39,132 bases of DNA from the NCBI GenBank assembly GCA_019118745.1, contig DWYJ01000065.1, positions 1-39,132 of the forward strand. Direction: 5' to 3'. The notes beneath the pieces were generated by a model that saw only the letters and a program-made list of their open reading frames with translations, was not told the origin of the DNA and ran no database searches. The translations under genes were made by a program, and so were the position numbers. Below, one piece after another: positions 8,459 to 17,006 of this stretch (positions within the stretch are counted from its first letter, which is position 1; every line of letters starts with the position of its first letter). The DNA is from Candidatus Desulfovibrio gallistercoris. GTDB lineage: Bacteria > Desulfobacterota > Desulfovibrionia > Desulfovibrionales > Desulfovibrionaceae.

Positions 8459-8668
8459 TTACGCCGCGTTCATCTTGCGCATCTTCTTCATCAGGCGCTT
8501 ACGGGCAGCGGCCTTCTTCTTCTTGCGCATCACGCTGGGCTTTTCGTAGTGCTGACGCTTCTTCATTTCGGACAGCACACCGGCCTTTTCCACCTGCTTC
8601 TTGAAGCGGCGGAGCGCGATATCAAAGTTGTAATCGTCTTCGTTCAGGAATACACCGGGCACAGACAT
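8459..8668 (-). CDS. rpsU: 30S ribosomal protein S21
   Basis: A small basic protein of the 30S platform, needed for translation initiation. 69 residues, starting [20 protein letters not shown], with the family's highly basic C-terminal half ([14 protein letters not shown]). ATG 8668 is preferred to the in-frame GTG directly before it because the ribosome site (AGGGGGTG) fits and the family starts this way. It has its own likely promoter about 85 bases upstream and a strong terminator downstream, as expected of a highly expressed single-gene unit. Confidence 0.97.
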   Translation of the reverse strand: MSVPGVFLNEDDYNFDIALRRFKKQVEKAGVLSEMKKRQHYEKPSVMRKKKKAAARKRLMKKMRKMNAA

Positions 8669-8750
8669 CACCCCCTTTTTTCAGGGCTCCGGCCGTGGCC
8701 GGGCACTTCGGCAGCCGAAGCCGCCTTCGTTCCAAATCGAACGAAAAGCG

Positions 8751-8779
8751 TGTATATACCTCTTTTTTCCGCAAGGCAA
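8751..8779 (-). promoter_or_regulatory. Sigma-70-type promoter for rpsU
   Basis: On the minus strand TTGCCT (8774-8779), a 17-base spacer, then TATACA (8751-8756). Both hexamers are close to consensus. The leader of about 75 bases carries a GC-rich hairpin (GGCTTCGGC region near 8708-8724). Confidence 0.65.
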
Positions 8780-8858
8780 GTCTTTTTTCCCGAAAAGGAA
8801 TGGACTCATTCCCTGCGCCCGGCTGGGAGGCGGTCGCTGCCGCCGTCCGCTGTGTCTG

Positions 8859-9335
8859 TCAGCGGGCCCCGCTCAGTTGGGCGGAACGCTCGCAGCCTTC
8901 CTTGTTGCCCTTCCGGTAGGCCGTTTCAAACCATTCCAAGGCGGCGGCGATGTCCTTTGGTCCGCCCTTGCCTTCGGCATACAGGCAGCCGAGATTGCGA
9001 TCCGCCGGGGAATAGCCCTGTGCGGCGGCCTTTTTCAGCCACTGGCGGGCAAGGGCGAAGTCCTCTTTCATGCCGCGACCTTCGATATACATCGTGCCGA
9101 GATAGTGCTGCGCCGCGCAGAACCCCTGTTCGGCGGACTTCTTGAACCAGAAAAAGGCCTTGGCATCGTCCCGGGGAACATCCGTACCTGTCATGTACAT
9201 GTATCCGAGTTTGTATTGCGCAGTTGGCTTGCCTTCTTCGGCCTCCCGCTGGATTTTCTCAAAGGATGTTCCCCAGAGAGAGACCACAAAGGCCGCCGTG
9301 CCCGCAAGAAACAGGACGAGGCAGAGGATTTTCAT
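8859..9335 (-). CDS. Exported Sel1-repeat protein
   Basis: 158 residues: an N-terminal signal or anchor segment (MKILCLVLFLAGTAAFVVSL) followed by about three Sel1-like repeats of roughly 36 residues, each with the A-x-x-x-L-G-x-x-Y/M-x-x-G-x-G pattern (YKLGYMYMTG, HYLGTMYIEGRG, RNLGCLYAEGKG). Such repeats form TPR-like superhelices that bind proteins; the partner is unknown. ATG 9335 follows AAGGA at ideal spacing. Because the repeats start right after the hydrophobic segment, the protein is likely periplasmic or inner-membrane tethered. It sits between hup and rpsU, with no clear operon partner. Confidence 0.8.
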   Translation of the reverse strand: MKILCLVLFLAGTAAFVVSLWGTSFEKIQREAEEGKPTAQYKLGYMYMTGTDVPRDDAKAFFWFKKSAEQGFCAAQHYLGTMYIEGRGMKEDFALARQWLKKAAAQGYSPADRNLGCLYAEGKGGPKDIAAALEWFETAYRKGNKEGCERSAQLSGAR

Positions 9336-9440
9336 GCGAATTCCTTTGGGTGACAAAGGTTCGTCGCCTGCCCGCCGTGCGGGCGGCCCGCGCCGGGAAA
9401 GGCGATAATCCCGGCACGTATGGCGGGTGTCTGCCTGAAC

Positions 9441-9474
9441 AAAGCGGACATACGCGCAAGCGTATGTCCGCTTT
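9441..9474 (-). terminator. Stem-loop after hup
   Basis: Perfect 15-bp arms (AAAGCGGACATACGC and its complement) around a 4-base loop, 94 bases past the hup stop. There is no U-tract on the minus side, so it may terminate weakly or protect the 3' end. Confidence 0.55.
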
Positions 9475-9567
9475 GAAAAAACAGCCTGTCAGCCGGACGC
9501 CGCGCCTGCCGGGAAGGGATGCCCGGCCTGTCTCCCGCACGGAGAGGCGGCGTGCGGCGCAAGCGGC

Positions 9568-9843
9568 CTAGTCATCGAGGGCGTTCTTGAGCATCTTGCC
9601 GGGACGGAATTTGATCATCTTGCCTTCGGCGATGGTGAGCGTTTCGCCGGTGCGGGGATTGCGTCCCTGCCGGGCCTGCCGGGTCTCCACGCTGAAGGTG
9701 CCGAAGCCGGTGAGCGTCAGCTTGCCTTCTTCCACGAGGCTCTCTTCCACAGAGGCAAGAAAGGCGTTGAGCACGCGCTCGGCGGCGGCCTTGGTCAGAT
9801 TGGATTTGGCCGCGATCTTTTCGATAAAGTCTGCCTTGGTCAT
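9568..9843 (-). CDS. hup: HU-family DNA-binding protein
   Basis: A nucleoid-associated histone-like protein that bends DNA as a dimer. 91 residues with the family signature GFGTF, the beta-arm GRNPRTGE and the N-terminal MTKADFIEKIA. ATG 9843 follows AGGAGG at good spacing. It stands alone between rsmA and the Sel1 protein. IHF and HU cannot be told apart by eye with certainty; the sequence reads more like HU, and no paralog is in view. Confidence 0.95.
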   Translation of the reverse strand: MTKADFIEKIAAKSNLTKAAAERVLNAFLASVEESLVEEGKLTLTGFGTFSVETRQARQGRNPRTGETLTIAEGKMIKFRPGKMLKNALDD

Positions 9844-9961
9844 GAAACTATCCTCCTAACACATATCCCGGCCCCCCCGGCCAGGTTTCTTGTACGGCAG
9901 GAAAAAAAGGAAGCGACAAAGGGCCGTACGTGAACAGGGGAACAATTTTTCAGGAATCTTG

Positions 9962-10771
9962 TCAAGCTTTGGCGGCCAAAAGAGCGCTCAAACGGTGAAA
10001 ATCCGCTACGGAAAGCTGTTCGGGCCGCAGTTCCGGCGCAAGTCCCGCCTCTTCCGGCAGGGTGAGCAGGGCCTCGTCCCCGCAGCGGCGAAGGATGCCG
10101 CCGATCTGTTTGCGCCGCTGCTGGAAGCAGAGCTTCAGCAAACGGGAAAGCTGGGCCGTGTGCGGCGGACGCTCCGTCTCCGGCAGGGGCTCGAAGGTCA
10201 GGACGGCGGAATCCACCTTGGGCGGCGGGCTGAACGCGCCCGGCCCCACGATGAACTCCAGCCGGGGACGGACGAAACTCTGCACCCAGACCGACAGCGC
10301 GCCGTAATGGGACGTGCCCGGCCGGGCCGCCAGCCGCTGCCCCACCTCCTTCTGCACCATGAAGACGCCGCGCAGCAGGCCGCGCGCCTGCGCCACCATG
10401 TCCCAGAGCATGGGGGAAGCCACGTTGTAGGGCAGATTGCCCGCGATCTTCCAGGGATAGGCGGGAGTGATGCGCGACCAGTCGAAACGCAAGGCATCGG
10501 TGAGCACGGCCTGCGTGCCCTCCTTTGCCAGACGCTGCCGCTCCGCCGCCCAGTGATCGTCCTTTTCCAGCAGCAGCAGGCAGGCGTGGGGCTGGTCTTC
10601 CAGCGCGCGGGTCAGCGCGCCCGGCCCGGGGCCGACCTCGATGACGCGGTCTTCCGGCTGCGGCAGCAGCAGGGCGGCGATGCGCCGGCAGATATGGTCA
10701 TGCTTCAGAAAATGCTGGCCAAGGCTTTTCTTGGCCGCGGGCTGGACGGATGCGGCAGACGGATGCGGCAT
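9962..10771 (-). CDS. rsmA: 16S rRNA (adenine-1518/1519-N6)-dimethyltransferase
   Basis: RsmA (KsgA) dimethylates two adjacent adenines in helix 45 of 16S rRNA during late 30S assembly. Motifs in order: KKSLGQHFL at the N terminus, SAM-binding EVGPGPGALTRAL, the catalytic NLPYN and FSPPPKVDS. About 269 residues, a normal length. Two starts are possible. ATG 10771 has GGGGA five bases upstream and is preferred; GTG 10783 has GAGG slightly too close. It begins within about 20 bases of the EF-G-like gene's stop, so the two are co-transcribed. Confidence 0.95.
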   Translation of the reverse strand: MPHPSAASVQPAAKKSLGQHFLKHDHICRRIAALLLPQPEDRVIEVGPGPGALTRALEDQPHACLLLLEKDDHWAAERQRLAKEGTQAVLTDALRFDWSRITPAYPWKIAGNLPYNVASPMLWDMVAQARGLLRGVFMVQKEVGQRLAARPGTSHYGALSVWVQSFVRPRLEFIVGPGAFSPPPKVDSAVLTFEPLPETERPPHTAQLSRLLKLCFQQRRKQIGGILRRCGDEALLTLPEEAGLAPELRPEQLSVADFHRLSALLAAKA

Positions 10772-10789
10772 GCTGTTCCCCACTTGGCC

Positions 10790-12832
10790 TCAGGGCAGAT
10801 CAAAACGGTCAAAGGAAAGCATGAGCCCGGCCCGGCCCTGCGTGGCCGAGCGGAGCTGGGTGGAAAAGCCGAAAAGCTTGCGCAGGGGAGCCGTGGCCCG
10901 TACCTGCTTGAGCCCCGCCCTGTCCTGAAGATCGTCCACCTTGCCGCCGCAGGTCCCCAGCAGGCTGATGGCCGCGCCGAGGAAGTCGTCCGGCACGCTG
11001 ATCTCCACCGTCATGATGGGTTCCAGCGTCACCGGCGTCGCCGCGGAAACAGCCTCGCGCAGCGCCTGCCCGGCCGCAAGGTGCGTGCCCGGCACGGTGG
11101 TCAGCCCTTCCGTACGCTCCACGAGTTCCAGCCGCACGGCCACGTCTTCCAGCGGGTAGCCGGTACGCTCGCCGCTTTGCAGCGCATCCCGCACGCCGGA
11201 CAGAGCGGCGTCCAGCAGGGCGCGGGGCAACTGCCGCACGGCCTCCTGCGGGTCGGCGGGCAAAAAGTCGCCCACCGTGACCGCATTGCCCGTACCGCGC
11301 TCACGCGGGGCCACGCTCAGTCGCACATGGCCCTGATGATGCTCCTTGCCGAGATCCCGCTCAAAGGTCACGTCGGCCTCGCCGCTCTTACGCACGCTCT
11401 CGCGCAGGATGACCTGCGGATGACCGGCGCGGGGACTGATGCCGTACTCACGCCGGATGCGTTCCAGCAGGATGTCGAGATGCAGCTCGCCCATGCCGGA
11501 GACCATGCGGCAGCCGGATTCTTCATCCTGCCGCACCAGCAGGGTCGGATCTTCGGCGGCATAGCGCTCCAGCGCCTCGTCCAGCACCTTGCCCTCGTCG
11601 GCATTGCGCGGCTCCAGCGCCAGCGTGATGACCGGCGCGTAACTTTCGATGGCCTCCAGCCGCACCTGCCGGTCCCGACCCGTGAAGGTCTCTCCGGTAT
11701 GGGCCGACCGCAGGCCGATGATGCTGACGATGTCGCCCGCGGCGGCGCTTTCGAGCTGTTCGCGGCGGTCGGCATGCATGCGGTAGATGCGGCCCACTCG
11801 CTCGTCGCAGTTTTGGTTCACGTTGCGCAGGCTGTCGCCCTCGTGCAGGGTCCCGGCATAGAGGCGCAGGAAGCTCAGTTTGCGCCCGTTCTCCATGAGC
11901 ACCTTGAAGACCAGCGCCGCCACCGGGGCCGACGGATCGGCGGGGATGACGACCTGTTCCCCCGCTTCATCCGTGCCCGTGGGCGCGGGCACGTCCAGCG
12001 GGGAGGGCAGCCAGGCGCATACGCCGTCCAGCAGAGGCTGCACGCCGCTGTTGCGCAGGGCCGAACCGCAATACACCGGCGTGACGGCACGCGCCAGCGT
12101 CGCCCGGCGCAAAGCCGCGCGGATGTCCTCCGGCCCGTAGCCGCCGCCGAGGTAGCTTTCCAGAAAACCGTCGTCGGCTTCGGCCAGCTTCTCCAGCAGA
12201 TGGTCCCGCCAGGTGGCGCACAGCTCCGCCGCCCGGGCCCCGGCCTCCGCCACAGGGCGGCGCTCCACCGTGCGGCCCTGATCTTCCGCCGAGAAGGTGA
12301 GGTATTCCTCAGTCAGCAGATCCACCAGCCCCTGGAAATCCTCCCCCTGTCCCACCGGGACGGTCAGCGGCAGGGGATTGGCCCCAAGCCGCTCCCGCAG
12401 CGCGGCGAGCACAGCCTCGAAATCCGCGCCCAGCCGGTCTATCTTGTTGATGAAGGCCAGTTTGGGCACCGCAAAATGTTCGGACTGCCGCCAGACGGTC
12501 TCCGACTGCGGCTCCACCCCGGCCACAGCGCAAAAGACCCCTACCGCCCCATCCAGCACCCGCAGCGAACGTTCCACCTCGATGGTGAAATCCACATGCC
12601 CCGGCGTGTCGATGAGGTTGATGGTGTGCCCCGCCCACTGACAGGACGTGCAGGCCGAGGTGATGGTGATGCCCCGCTCCTGCTCCTCCGGCAGATAATC
12701 CATGGTGGCCGTGCCGTCATGGACCTCGCCCAGGCGGTGGATCTTGTGGCTGTAGAAGAGCATGCGCTCCGAAAGCGTCGTCTTGCCCGCGTCGATATGG
12801 GCGATGATGCCGATATTGCGAATGTCCTGCAT
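10790..12832 (-). CDS. Elongation factor G-type translational GTPase
   Basis: 680 residues with complete EF-G architecture. G-domain motifs are G1 AHIDAGKTT, switch region EQERGITITSA, G3 DTPGH, G4 NKID (usual EF-G has NKMD) and G5 SAL. Domains II-V follow, including the domain IV/V motif GMGELHLDI. It would act in ribosome translocation or, with ribosome recycling factor, in recycling. The usual fusA lies in the str operon beside rpsL/rpsG; here it sits alone with rsmA, so this is probably a second EF-G (EF-G2 type). Sequence alone does not tell which step it serves. I chose ATG 12832 (MQDIRNIGIIAH) because of AGGA upstream and family alignment over a longer open frame. Confidence 0.88.
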   Translation of the reverse strand: MQDIRNIGIIAHIDAGKTTLSERMLFYSHKIHRLGEVHDGTATMDYLPEEQERGITITSACTSCQWAGHTINLIDTPGHVDFTIEVERSLRVLDGAVGVFCAVAGVEPQSETVWRQSEHFAVPKLAFINKIDRLGADFEAVLAALRERLGANPLPLTVPVGQGEDFQGLVDLLTEEYLTFSAEDQGRTVERRPVAEAGARAAELCATWRDHLLEKLAEADDGFLESYLGGGYGPEDIRAALRRATLARAVTPVYCGSALRNSGVQPLLDGVCAWLPSPLDVPAPTGTDEAGEQVVIPADPSAPVAALVFKVLMENGRKLSFLRLYAGTLHEGDSLRNVNQNCDERVGRIYRMHADRREQLESAAAGDIVSIIGLRSAHTGETFTGRDRQVRLEAIESYAPVITLALEPRNADEGKVLDEALERYAAEDPTLLVRQDEESGCRMVSGMGELHLDILLERIRREYGISPRAGHPQVILRESVRKSGEADVTFERDLGKEHHQGHVRLSVAPRERGTGNAVTVGDFLPADPQEAVRQLPRALLDAALSGVRDALQSGERTGYPLEDVAVRLELVERTEGLTTVPGTHLAAGQALREAVSAATPVTLEPIMTVEISVPDDFLGAAISLLGTCGGKVDDLQDRAGLKQVRATAPLRKLFGFSTQLRSATQGRAGLMLSFDRFDLP

Positions 12833-12892
12833 GGGCTGTCCTGTGCAATGGTTCAAATTTTCGCCAAAATGCTTCGGCACGGGTGTTCGTCG

Positions 12893-12935
12893 TCTGGGGG
12901 AAGGGGGCCCCCAACCCCTCCCCAGCGCGCTTTTA
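12893..12935 (-). repeat. G-rich intergenic repeat copy
   Basis: On the minus strand this reads AAAAGCGCGCTGGGGAGGGG, then TTGGGGGCCCCCTTCCCCC. It is nearly the same as the lead-in of the element at 32834-32867 in the dcw cluster. The C-rich and G-rich halves pair imperfectly. It lies between the unrecognised gene and the EF-G-like gene and could act as a terminator or attenuator. Confidence 0.55.
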
Positions 12936-13003
12936 CTGGGGAGGATGGAAGGGAAAAAGTGGCACGCAGGCCGTCCCCTCGCGTGCGATCTGCCTGAACG
13001 TCC

Positions 13004-13879
13004 CTACAGCAGGCCGAAAGCCGCGCGCCGGAGAGAGAAGAAATCCGGCGTCAGGCCGTCGTGCAGCCAGAAGCCCTCACAACCGGGGGTGAGGGCCAGC
13101 GGGGCGGCGCCGCGTCCGAAGGGACGATCCGCGCTGAGGTGGCAGTGCGCGCGGGCGGCCTCCGGCGTGGTGTAGATGGCGGCCGGGCTTTCCGGCAGGG
13201 CGGCGGTACGGGCCCGTTTGACGCAGCCCTCGCCGTGGGCCAGCACAAGGGCTTCCATGTCGAAGAGGTCGGGCTGCGGCAGGGCCAGCGCCGGAGCATA
13301 GCGTTCTTCATAGCAGGGGATATGGAGATGGCGGGCCGTCTGTCCGGCAATGTCCAGCTCGCCCTTGTGCAGCAGCACGAGACGGCCGGGGCCGGGCTGG
13401 GTCTCTTCCAGCAGACGGCAGAGCGCGGCTTCATCCAGGCAGAAAACGTCCTCAACGCCGGTCAGCTCCAGCGCCAGCAAGGCCTGCGGGGTGGGCGTCT
13501 GGCCCTGCGGGCCCACGCAGACGGCCCCGAGCAGGGGGACTTGCGCCAGCAGGGCGGGCAGACAGGCCGCCGTGAGACGGGCCGCCGCCGCATAGGCCGG
13601 AGTAAAGGCCACCACGGCCCACGGGGCCGGGCAACGGTGTTCCTCCTGCCAGAAACCGCTGAAGGGGTCGCGCCAGCCGCCGCTTTGCTGGGCGGTGGGA
13701 CGACCGAAATACTGAGCCATGAGGGCCAGGCCGGTTTTCAGGGCAGCCCGCTGGGCGGGCGGGGCGGCTTCATACGCGGCGGCACTGGCCGCGTCGTCCA
13801 CACGGCAGGCGTCCAGCCATTGCGGCCAGCAGCTCTCAGGGTCGGAAAAAATGTCGGGGAGGGTGCTGCAAGGTGTCAT
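13004..13879 (-). CDS. Uncharacterised protein, faint resemblance to the HisD/aldehyde dehydrogenase fold
   Basis: 291 residues; not recognised with certainty. It has no signal peptide or membrane span and is rich in Ala, Leu and Pro with nine or so Cys residues. The middle segment (PWAVVAFTPAYAAAARLTAACLP, read in parts, and LLALELTGVEDVFCLDE) recalls the strand-helix order and AGVxEVF block of histidinol dehydrogenase, but the catalytic His/Glu and zinc ligands are not evident. ATG 13879 follows GAGAGG, and an extended -10 element lies about 80 bases upstream. It may be in the same transcription unit as the EF-G-like gene, although a G-rich repeat separates them. Function unknown. Confidence 0.7.
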   Translation of the reverse strand: MTPCSTLPDIFSDPESCWPQWLDACRVDDAASAAAYEAAPPAQRAALKTGLALMAQYFGRPTAQQSGGWRDPFSGFWQEEHRCPAPWAVVAFTPAYAAAARLTAACLPALLAQVPLLGAVCVGPQGQTPTPQALLALELTGVEDVFCLDEAALCRLLEETQPGPGRLVLLHKGELDIAGQTARHLHIPCYEERYAPALALPQPDLFDMEALVLAHGEGCVKRARTAALPESPAAIYTTPEAARAHCHLSADRPFGRGAAPLALTPGCEGFWLHDGLTPDFFSLRRAAFGLL

Positions 13880-13960
13880 ACGGCCTCTCTCGTCTGGCAG
13901 GTGCGGCAGGGGACGGCAGAAAGCGGGACTGCCGCCATGCAGGACAATGTGTCGGACGAC

Positions 13961-13969
13961 AATATAGCA
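13961..13969 (-). promoter_or_regulatory. Extended -10 promoter for the unrecognised gene
   Basis: The minus strand reads TGCTATATT, an extended -10 (TGnTATATT). The -35 is poor. A start near 13954 would give a leader of about 75 bases. Confidence 0.4.
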
Positions 13970-14066
13970 AAAGTGCGCCGCATGCGCCAGAGGCGGGGCA
14001 TCCGCCCCGCGGCGGCAGCGCAGCGCGTCCCCTCTTGCCGCATGCGTCCGGCATGCCGGCGCGCAA

Positions 14067-14090
14067 GAGCGTTTTGCCTTTGAAAAAAGC
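14067..14090 (-). repeat. Terminal relic of the 148-bp TA-flanked element
   Basis: Reads GAGCGTTTTGCCTTTGAAAA plus a few A, the reverse complement of the right end of the full elements (GAGCATTTTGCCTTTGAAAA). The sequence that follows to about 14190 is only faintly similar to the interior. Probably a decayed copy in inverted orientation directly before the full copy. Confidence 0.55.
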
Positions 14091-14192
14091 ACACCGCGAC
14101 GCGGCGGCTTCTCCGGCTCTGACGGAAAAAAGCTGTTGTTCCGCCTTCCTTTTTGCTACAAAAACGTGGTTCGCGAAAAACGCCGTTGTCAC

Positions 14193-14340
14193 TAGAGCAT
14201 TTTCCGTTTGAAACGCTTTGCGCTTCAAACCATACGGCCTGGCGTTTCGCGGAAAAAGCGCGGTTTTTCCGCTCACTTTTGGCCGGGCGGCGCTGTGCTG
14301 CCGCCTCACGTTTTACCGTTTTCAAAGGCAAAACGCTCTA
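14193..14340 (+). repeat. 148-bp inverted-repeat element, copy A
   Basis: Begins TAGAGCATTTT and ends AAAACGCTCTA, so the ends are inverted repeats bounded by TA on both sides. It holds three internal hairpins: GTTTGAAACGC with its near-complement, GCGGAAAAA/TTTTTCCGC, and a GGCGGC/GCCGCC-type stem. It matches copy B (17335-17482) over the full 148 bases with about a dozen differences. Size, dyads and TA edges fit a non-autonomous MITE; a structured-RNA or REP-like role is also possible. No coding frame inside looks real. Confidence 0.85.
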
Positions 14341-14436
14341 AGCAGCCTGTGCAGGTGCGGGGTGGTCCCGCGTCTGTTTGCGCGGCTGCTTTCTGTCCAT
14401 ATCTCTTGTTCAGCCGTCCTGTTTGGGAGATGTCAC

Positions 14437-16923
14437 ATGCTCGGACGCAACACTGCATCAGTTTTCGACAACGCCGGCGCCGCCCGTCCGGCCGTGTCGC
14501 GCAAGCGCCGTCTGTCCTCTGTTTTCGGCGTTCTTGCCGTGGCCGCCATGCTGCTCATGGGGGGAGCGGGCGGCGCACTGGCCGAGATCCCCGGCGGCGA
14601 GTGGTGGAACTCTTCCGCGCCGGTCAACCTGGAGCCCGGCGAGCACTGGACGCTGTCCGGCGAACGTCATGAGCAGGTCGAAACGACCTGGATCCTCATC
14701 CAGAAGGGGGCGCGCATGACGATCGACGGGGGCATGCTTTCCGGCGCTGCGCTCTCGCTTGTTTGCGAGGGCGAACTGATCGTGCGCAACGCCACGGTGG
14801 ACGTCCGGTCCTGCACGGTCGCGGATGGCGACACGTCCCGCATCACGCTGGACGGCGGCCGGTTGTCCGTTGCCGGAGCGGCGCAGATCGGCACCCTTTC
14901 GGTGCGAGGCAAGGAAAACATCCTCGCGAGCGACAGGGGCCTTACCGGGCGCATCGAAGGGGACGGCGCCCTGACCCTGCAAAGCGCAACCCCCGGTCAG
15001 ACGGCCCGCTGCGAGGTCCGCGAGCTGGCCGGGGCCACGCTGACGGTCGCGCCGGATATGGACGTATCGTTCATCTACGACAAGGTGTCCGGGGCGCATA
15101 TCGAGGTCCGGGGCACGGTCAGGCTGGTGGCAGGGGTGCGGGCGGCATCCCCTGCGATAGCGGAGCAGGCGGCATCCTATGCCGTCCAGCCCGGCGGAAG
15201 TCTTGTCCTTGACGAGAGAATAGCGGACTCCATGATGCACGGCGGCAATATATCCCTTGCCGGGTCGGCCGCTGCTCCCGCCACGCTGGATATGGGATCG
15301 ACGGAGGTGGAGACAGCGAGCCTTGAGCGCGTGACCGACAAGGGCCACGCCGTCTACAAGGCGGATAAGCTGCTGCTGATCGGCAGCAGCCTCAGCTTTC
15401 ACCCCAGCAGCCGCCTGGTGTGCAACAATCTGATGGCGATGTACAAGCTTACCCTTGCCTCGGGAGAGATCTGTCTCCCTGGCACGGGGGACGAGCCTGC
15501 GCTGATCGATGGGCAGGGACTCAGGCTTGACAGCAAAGGGGAAGGGGCGGCTGCCGTGCTGCGCCTGAGCGGGAACGGCGGCAAGCTGTCTCTGCCCGTC
15601 ACCGTCTTCAACGGCTCGATCATCGTGGATGGCGGTGACTGGTATGTGGACAGCCTTTATTCCTTTAAGACGCTGCTCACGCTTGGCGAGGGCGGCATGG
15701 TGGACATGCGGGCCGGCAAACTCACGGCAGTGTTGCGCGGCGAGGGCGGAGTCCTGCGGCTCGGCGGCGGCCACATGTGCCTGCATCCCAATACCTGGGC
15801 GAGCCTGTCCCGGCTGGAGGCGTCCGGGGCCGGCAAGTTCGAGCTGTACAAGGGCATGCTTGATGTGAGGAAGGCAAAGATCGTCATGAACGGTGCTCTT
15901 GCCACGAGGATAGGTTGGGGGACGCTCCGGCTCGACCCGGAGCAGATAGAGGCCCTGACGGCGGCCGGCGGGAAGCTGACGCTGACCAGAGCCACTCTGG
16001 ATCTTGGTGAGACCGTGACGCTGACGGCGGACATGGTCAGGCGCTGGCGCTCCAACGACAGGATCGAGAGTGACTATCTTACCTGCAGGACCGGTAATCT
16101 GACCCTGAAGGGCGAGAGCTTTGACTTTGACTGCCGCGTGGAGGCCGACGTGCTGACGCTGGACAATAACGGCTCGCCCGTCACGCTCACATCAGGGATG
16201 CTCGAGTTCAAGGGCAAGAAGGGGGAGACGTCCAGGCTGCTGGGTGACGGGCTGACGCTTGACGATAGCCAAAGCGCCAACCGGCGCGCAACAGCCCAGC
16301 TGCTGCTGGGCGGCGAGCACGGCACTTCTCCAGGCGGCAGGCTGGAGACGGACATCCGTATCGTCAGCGGCGTGATGCAGGTGTCCTACGAATGGACACA
16401 GTCCGGGAGCAAGACGCTCATGCTGGAGGAGGGCGGCGAGCTGCGTCTCTCGCGCACGCTTGCGGCGAAAGTGAAAGGGGAGGGCGGCAGCGTCACTTTC
16501 AATGGCGGCAGTCTGCATCTGAACGACGGCTCGGCGCTACGCCTGTCGCATCTGTCTGTCTTGCACGGCAAATTCGTGCTGGAAGCCGCCAGGCTGGACC
16601 TGAGCGCAGCGGCTGCCGAAATGAGGGGAAAGCTCTACACGACGGTCAACGGCGGCGGGACGCTCCGGCTCGACGCGGAGCAGATCGATGCCCTGACGGT
16701 TAATAAAGGCAACATCACCCTTGCGGGGCAGGAACAGAACGTCGCCACCCTGGACTTTGGCGAGACGGCGACGCTGAGTTCGGACGCGCTCGCAACCTGG
16801 CTCGGCGCGGGCACGATCGTGGACAAGGGGCACGCCGTCTACCGGGCCGGCAAGCTCTCTCCCCCGGCCGGCGGCGCGACGCTCGCGCTTCCCGCCACCA
16901 GCCGGGTGAGCGCCGCACACTGA
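14437..16923 (+). CDS. Exported repeat-rich protein, autotransporter-passenger-like, no barrel
   Basis: 828 residues from ATG 14437 (GGGAGA upstream); the open frame further upstream runs through the repeat element and is unlikely to be translated. The N terminus is long and basic (SRKRRLSSVFG) with a hydrophobic core ending ALA, an extended signal peptide as in autotransporters. The rest is beta-rich, full of short GGxLxL steps like a beta-helix passenger. Internal duplication is clear: residues about 414-534 and 661-789 share GEGG, GTLRLD(P/A)EQI(E/D)ALT and LD(L/F)GET in order, and DKGHAVY occurs at about 301 and 796. The C terminus ends VSAAH with no beta-barrel domain, so it is either a secreted or surface protein or a truncated autotransporter. 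It is flanked by two copies of a 148-bp element, suggesting an acquired cassette. Function (adhesion?) is inference. Confidence 0.8.
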   Translation: MLGRNTASVFDNAGAARPAVSRKRRLSSVFGVLAVAAMLLMGGAGGALAEIPGGEWWNSSAPVNLEPGEHWTLSGERHEQVETTWILIQKGARMTIDGGMLSGAALSLVCEGELIVRNATVDVRSCTVADGDTSRITLDGGRLSVAGAAQIGTLSVRGKENILASDRGLTGRIEGDGALTLQSATPGQTARCEVRELAGATLTVAPDMDVSFIYDKVSGAHIEVRGTVRLVAGVRAASPAIAEQAASYAVQPGGSLVLDERIADSMMHGGNISLAGSAAAPATLDMGSTEVETASLERVTDKGHAVYKADKLLLIGSSLSFHPSSRLVCNNLMAMYKLTLASGEICLPGTGDEPALIDGQGLRLDSKGEGAAAVLRLSGNGGKLSLPVTVFNGSIIVDGGDWYVDSLYSFKTLLTLGEGGMVDMRAGKLTAVLRGEGGVLRLGGGHMCLHPNTWASLSRLEASGAGKFELYKGMLDVRKAKIVMNGALATRIGWGTLRLDPEQIEALTAAGGKLTLTRATLDLGETVTLTADMVRRWRSNDRIESDYLTCRTGNLTLKGESFDFDCRVEADVLTLDNNGSPVTLTSGMLEFKGKKGETSRLLGDGLTLDDSQSANRRATAQLLLGGEHGTSPGGRLETDIRIVSGVMQVSYEWTQSGSKTLMLEEGGELRLSRTLAAKVKGEGGSVTFNGGSLHLNDGSALRLSHLSVLHGKFVLEAARLDLSAAAAEMRGKLYTTVNGGGTLRLDAEQIDALTVNKGNITLAGQEQNVATLDFGETATLSSDALATWLGAGTIVDKGHAVYRAGKLSPPAGGATLALPATSRVSAAH

Positions 16924-17006
16924 GGCCGCGGTCATGTCGCGTTGCCGCCGCTCTTGATATCGCCCTGCGTCTGCGGGCAGATCCTCCATCCCTGCCGGAA
17001 ACGTAC

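Noticed and set aside
9958..9966. TTGACA as -35 for hup at the end of rsmA
   Set aside because: No acceptable -10 is found 16-18 bases downstream.
9890..12997. A very long open frame on the plus strand opposite rsmA and the EF-G-like gene
   Set aside because: It is antisense to two genes with clear motifs, has no ribosome site and its translation is a His/Gly/Gln/Arg-rich jumble, the usual mirror of GC-rich codons.
14218..14436. N-terminal extension of the exported repeat protein into the 148-bp element
   Set aside because: The signal peptide and ribosome site fit ATG 14437; the upstream frame is simply open through the repeat.
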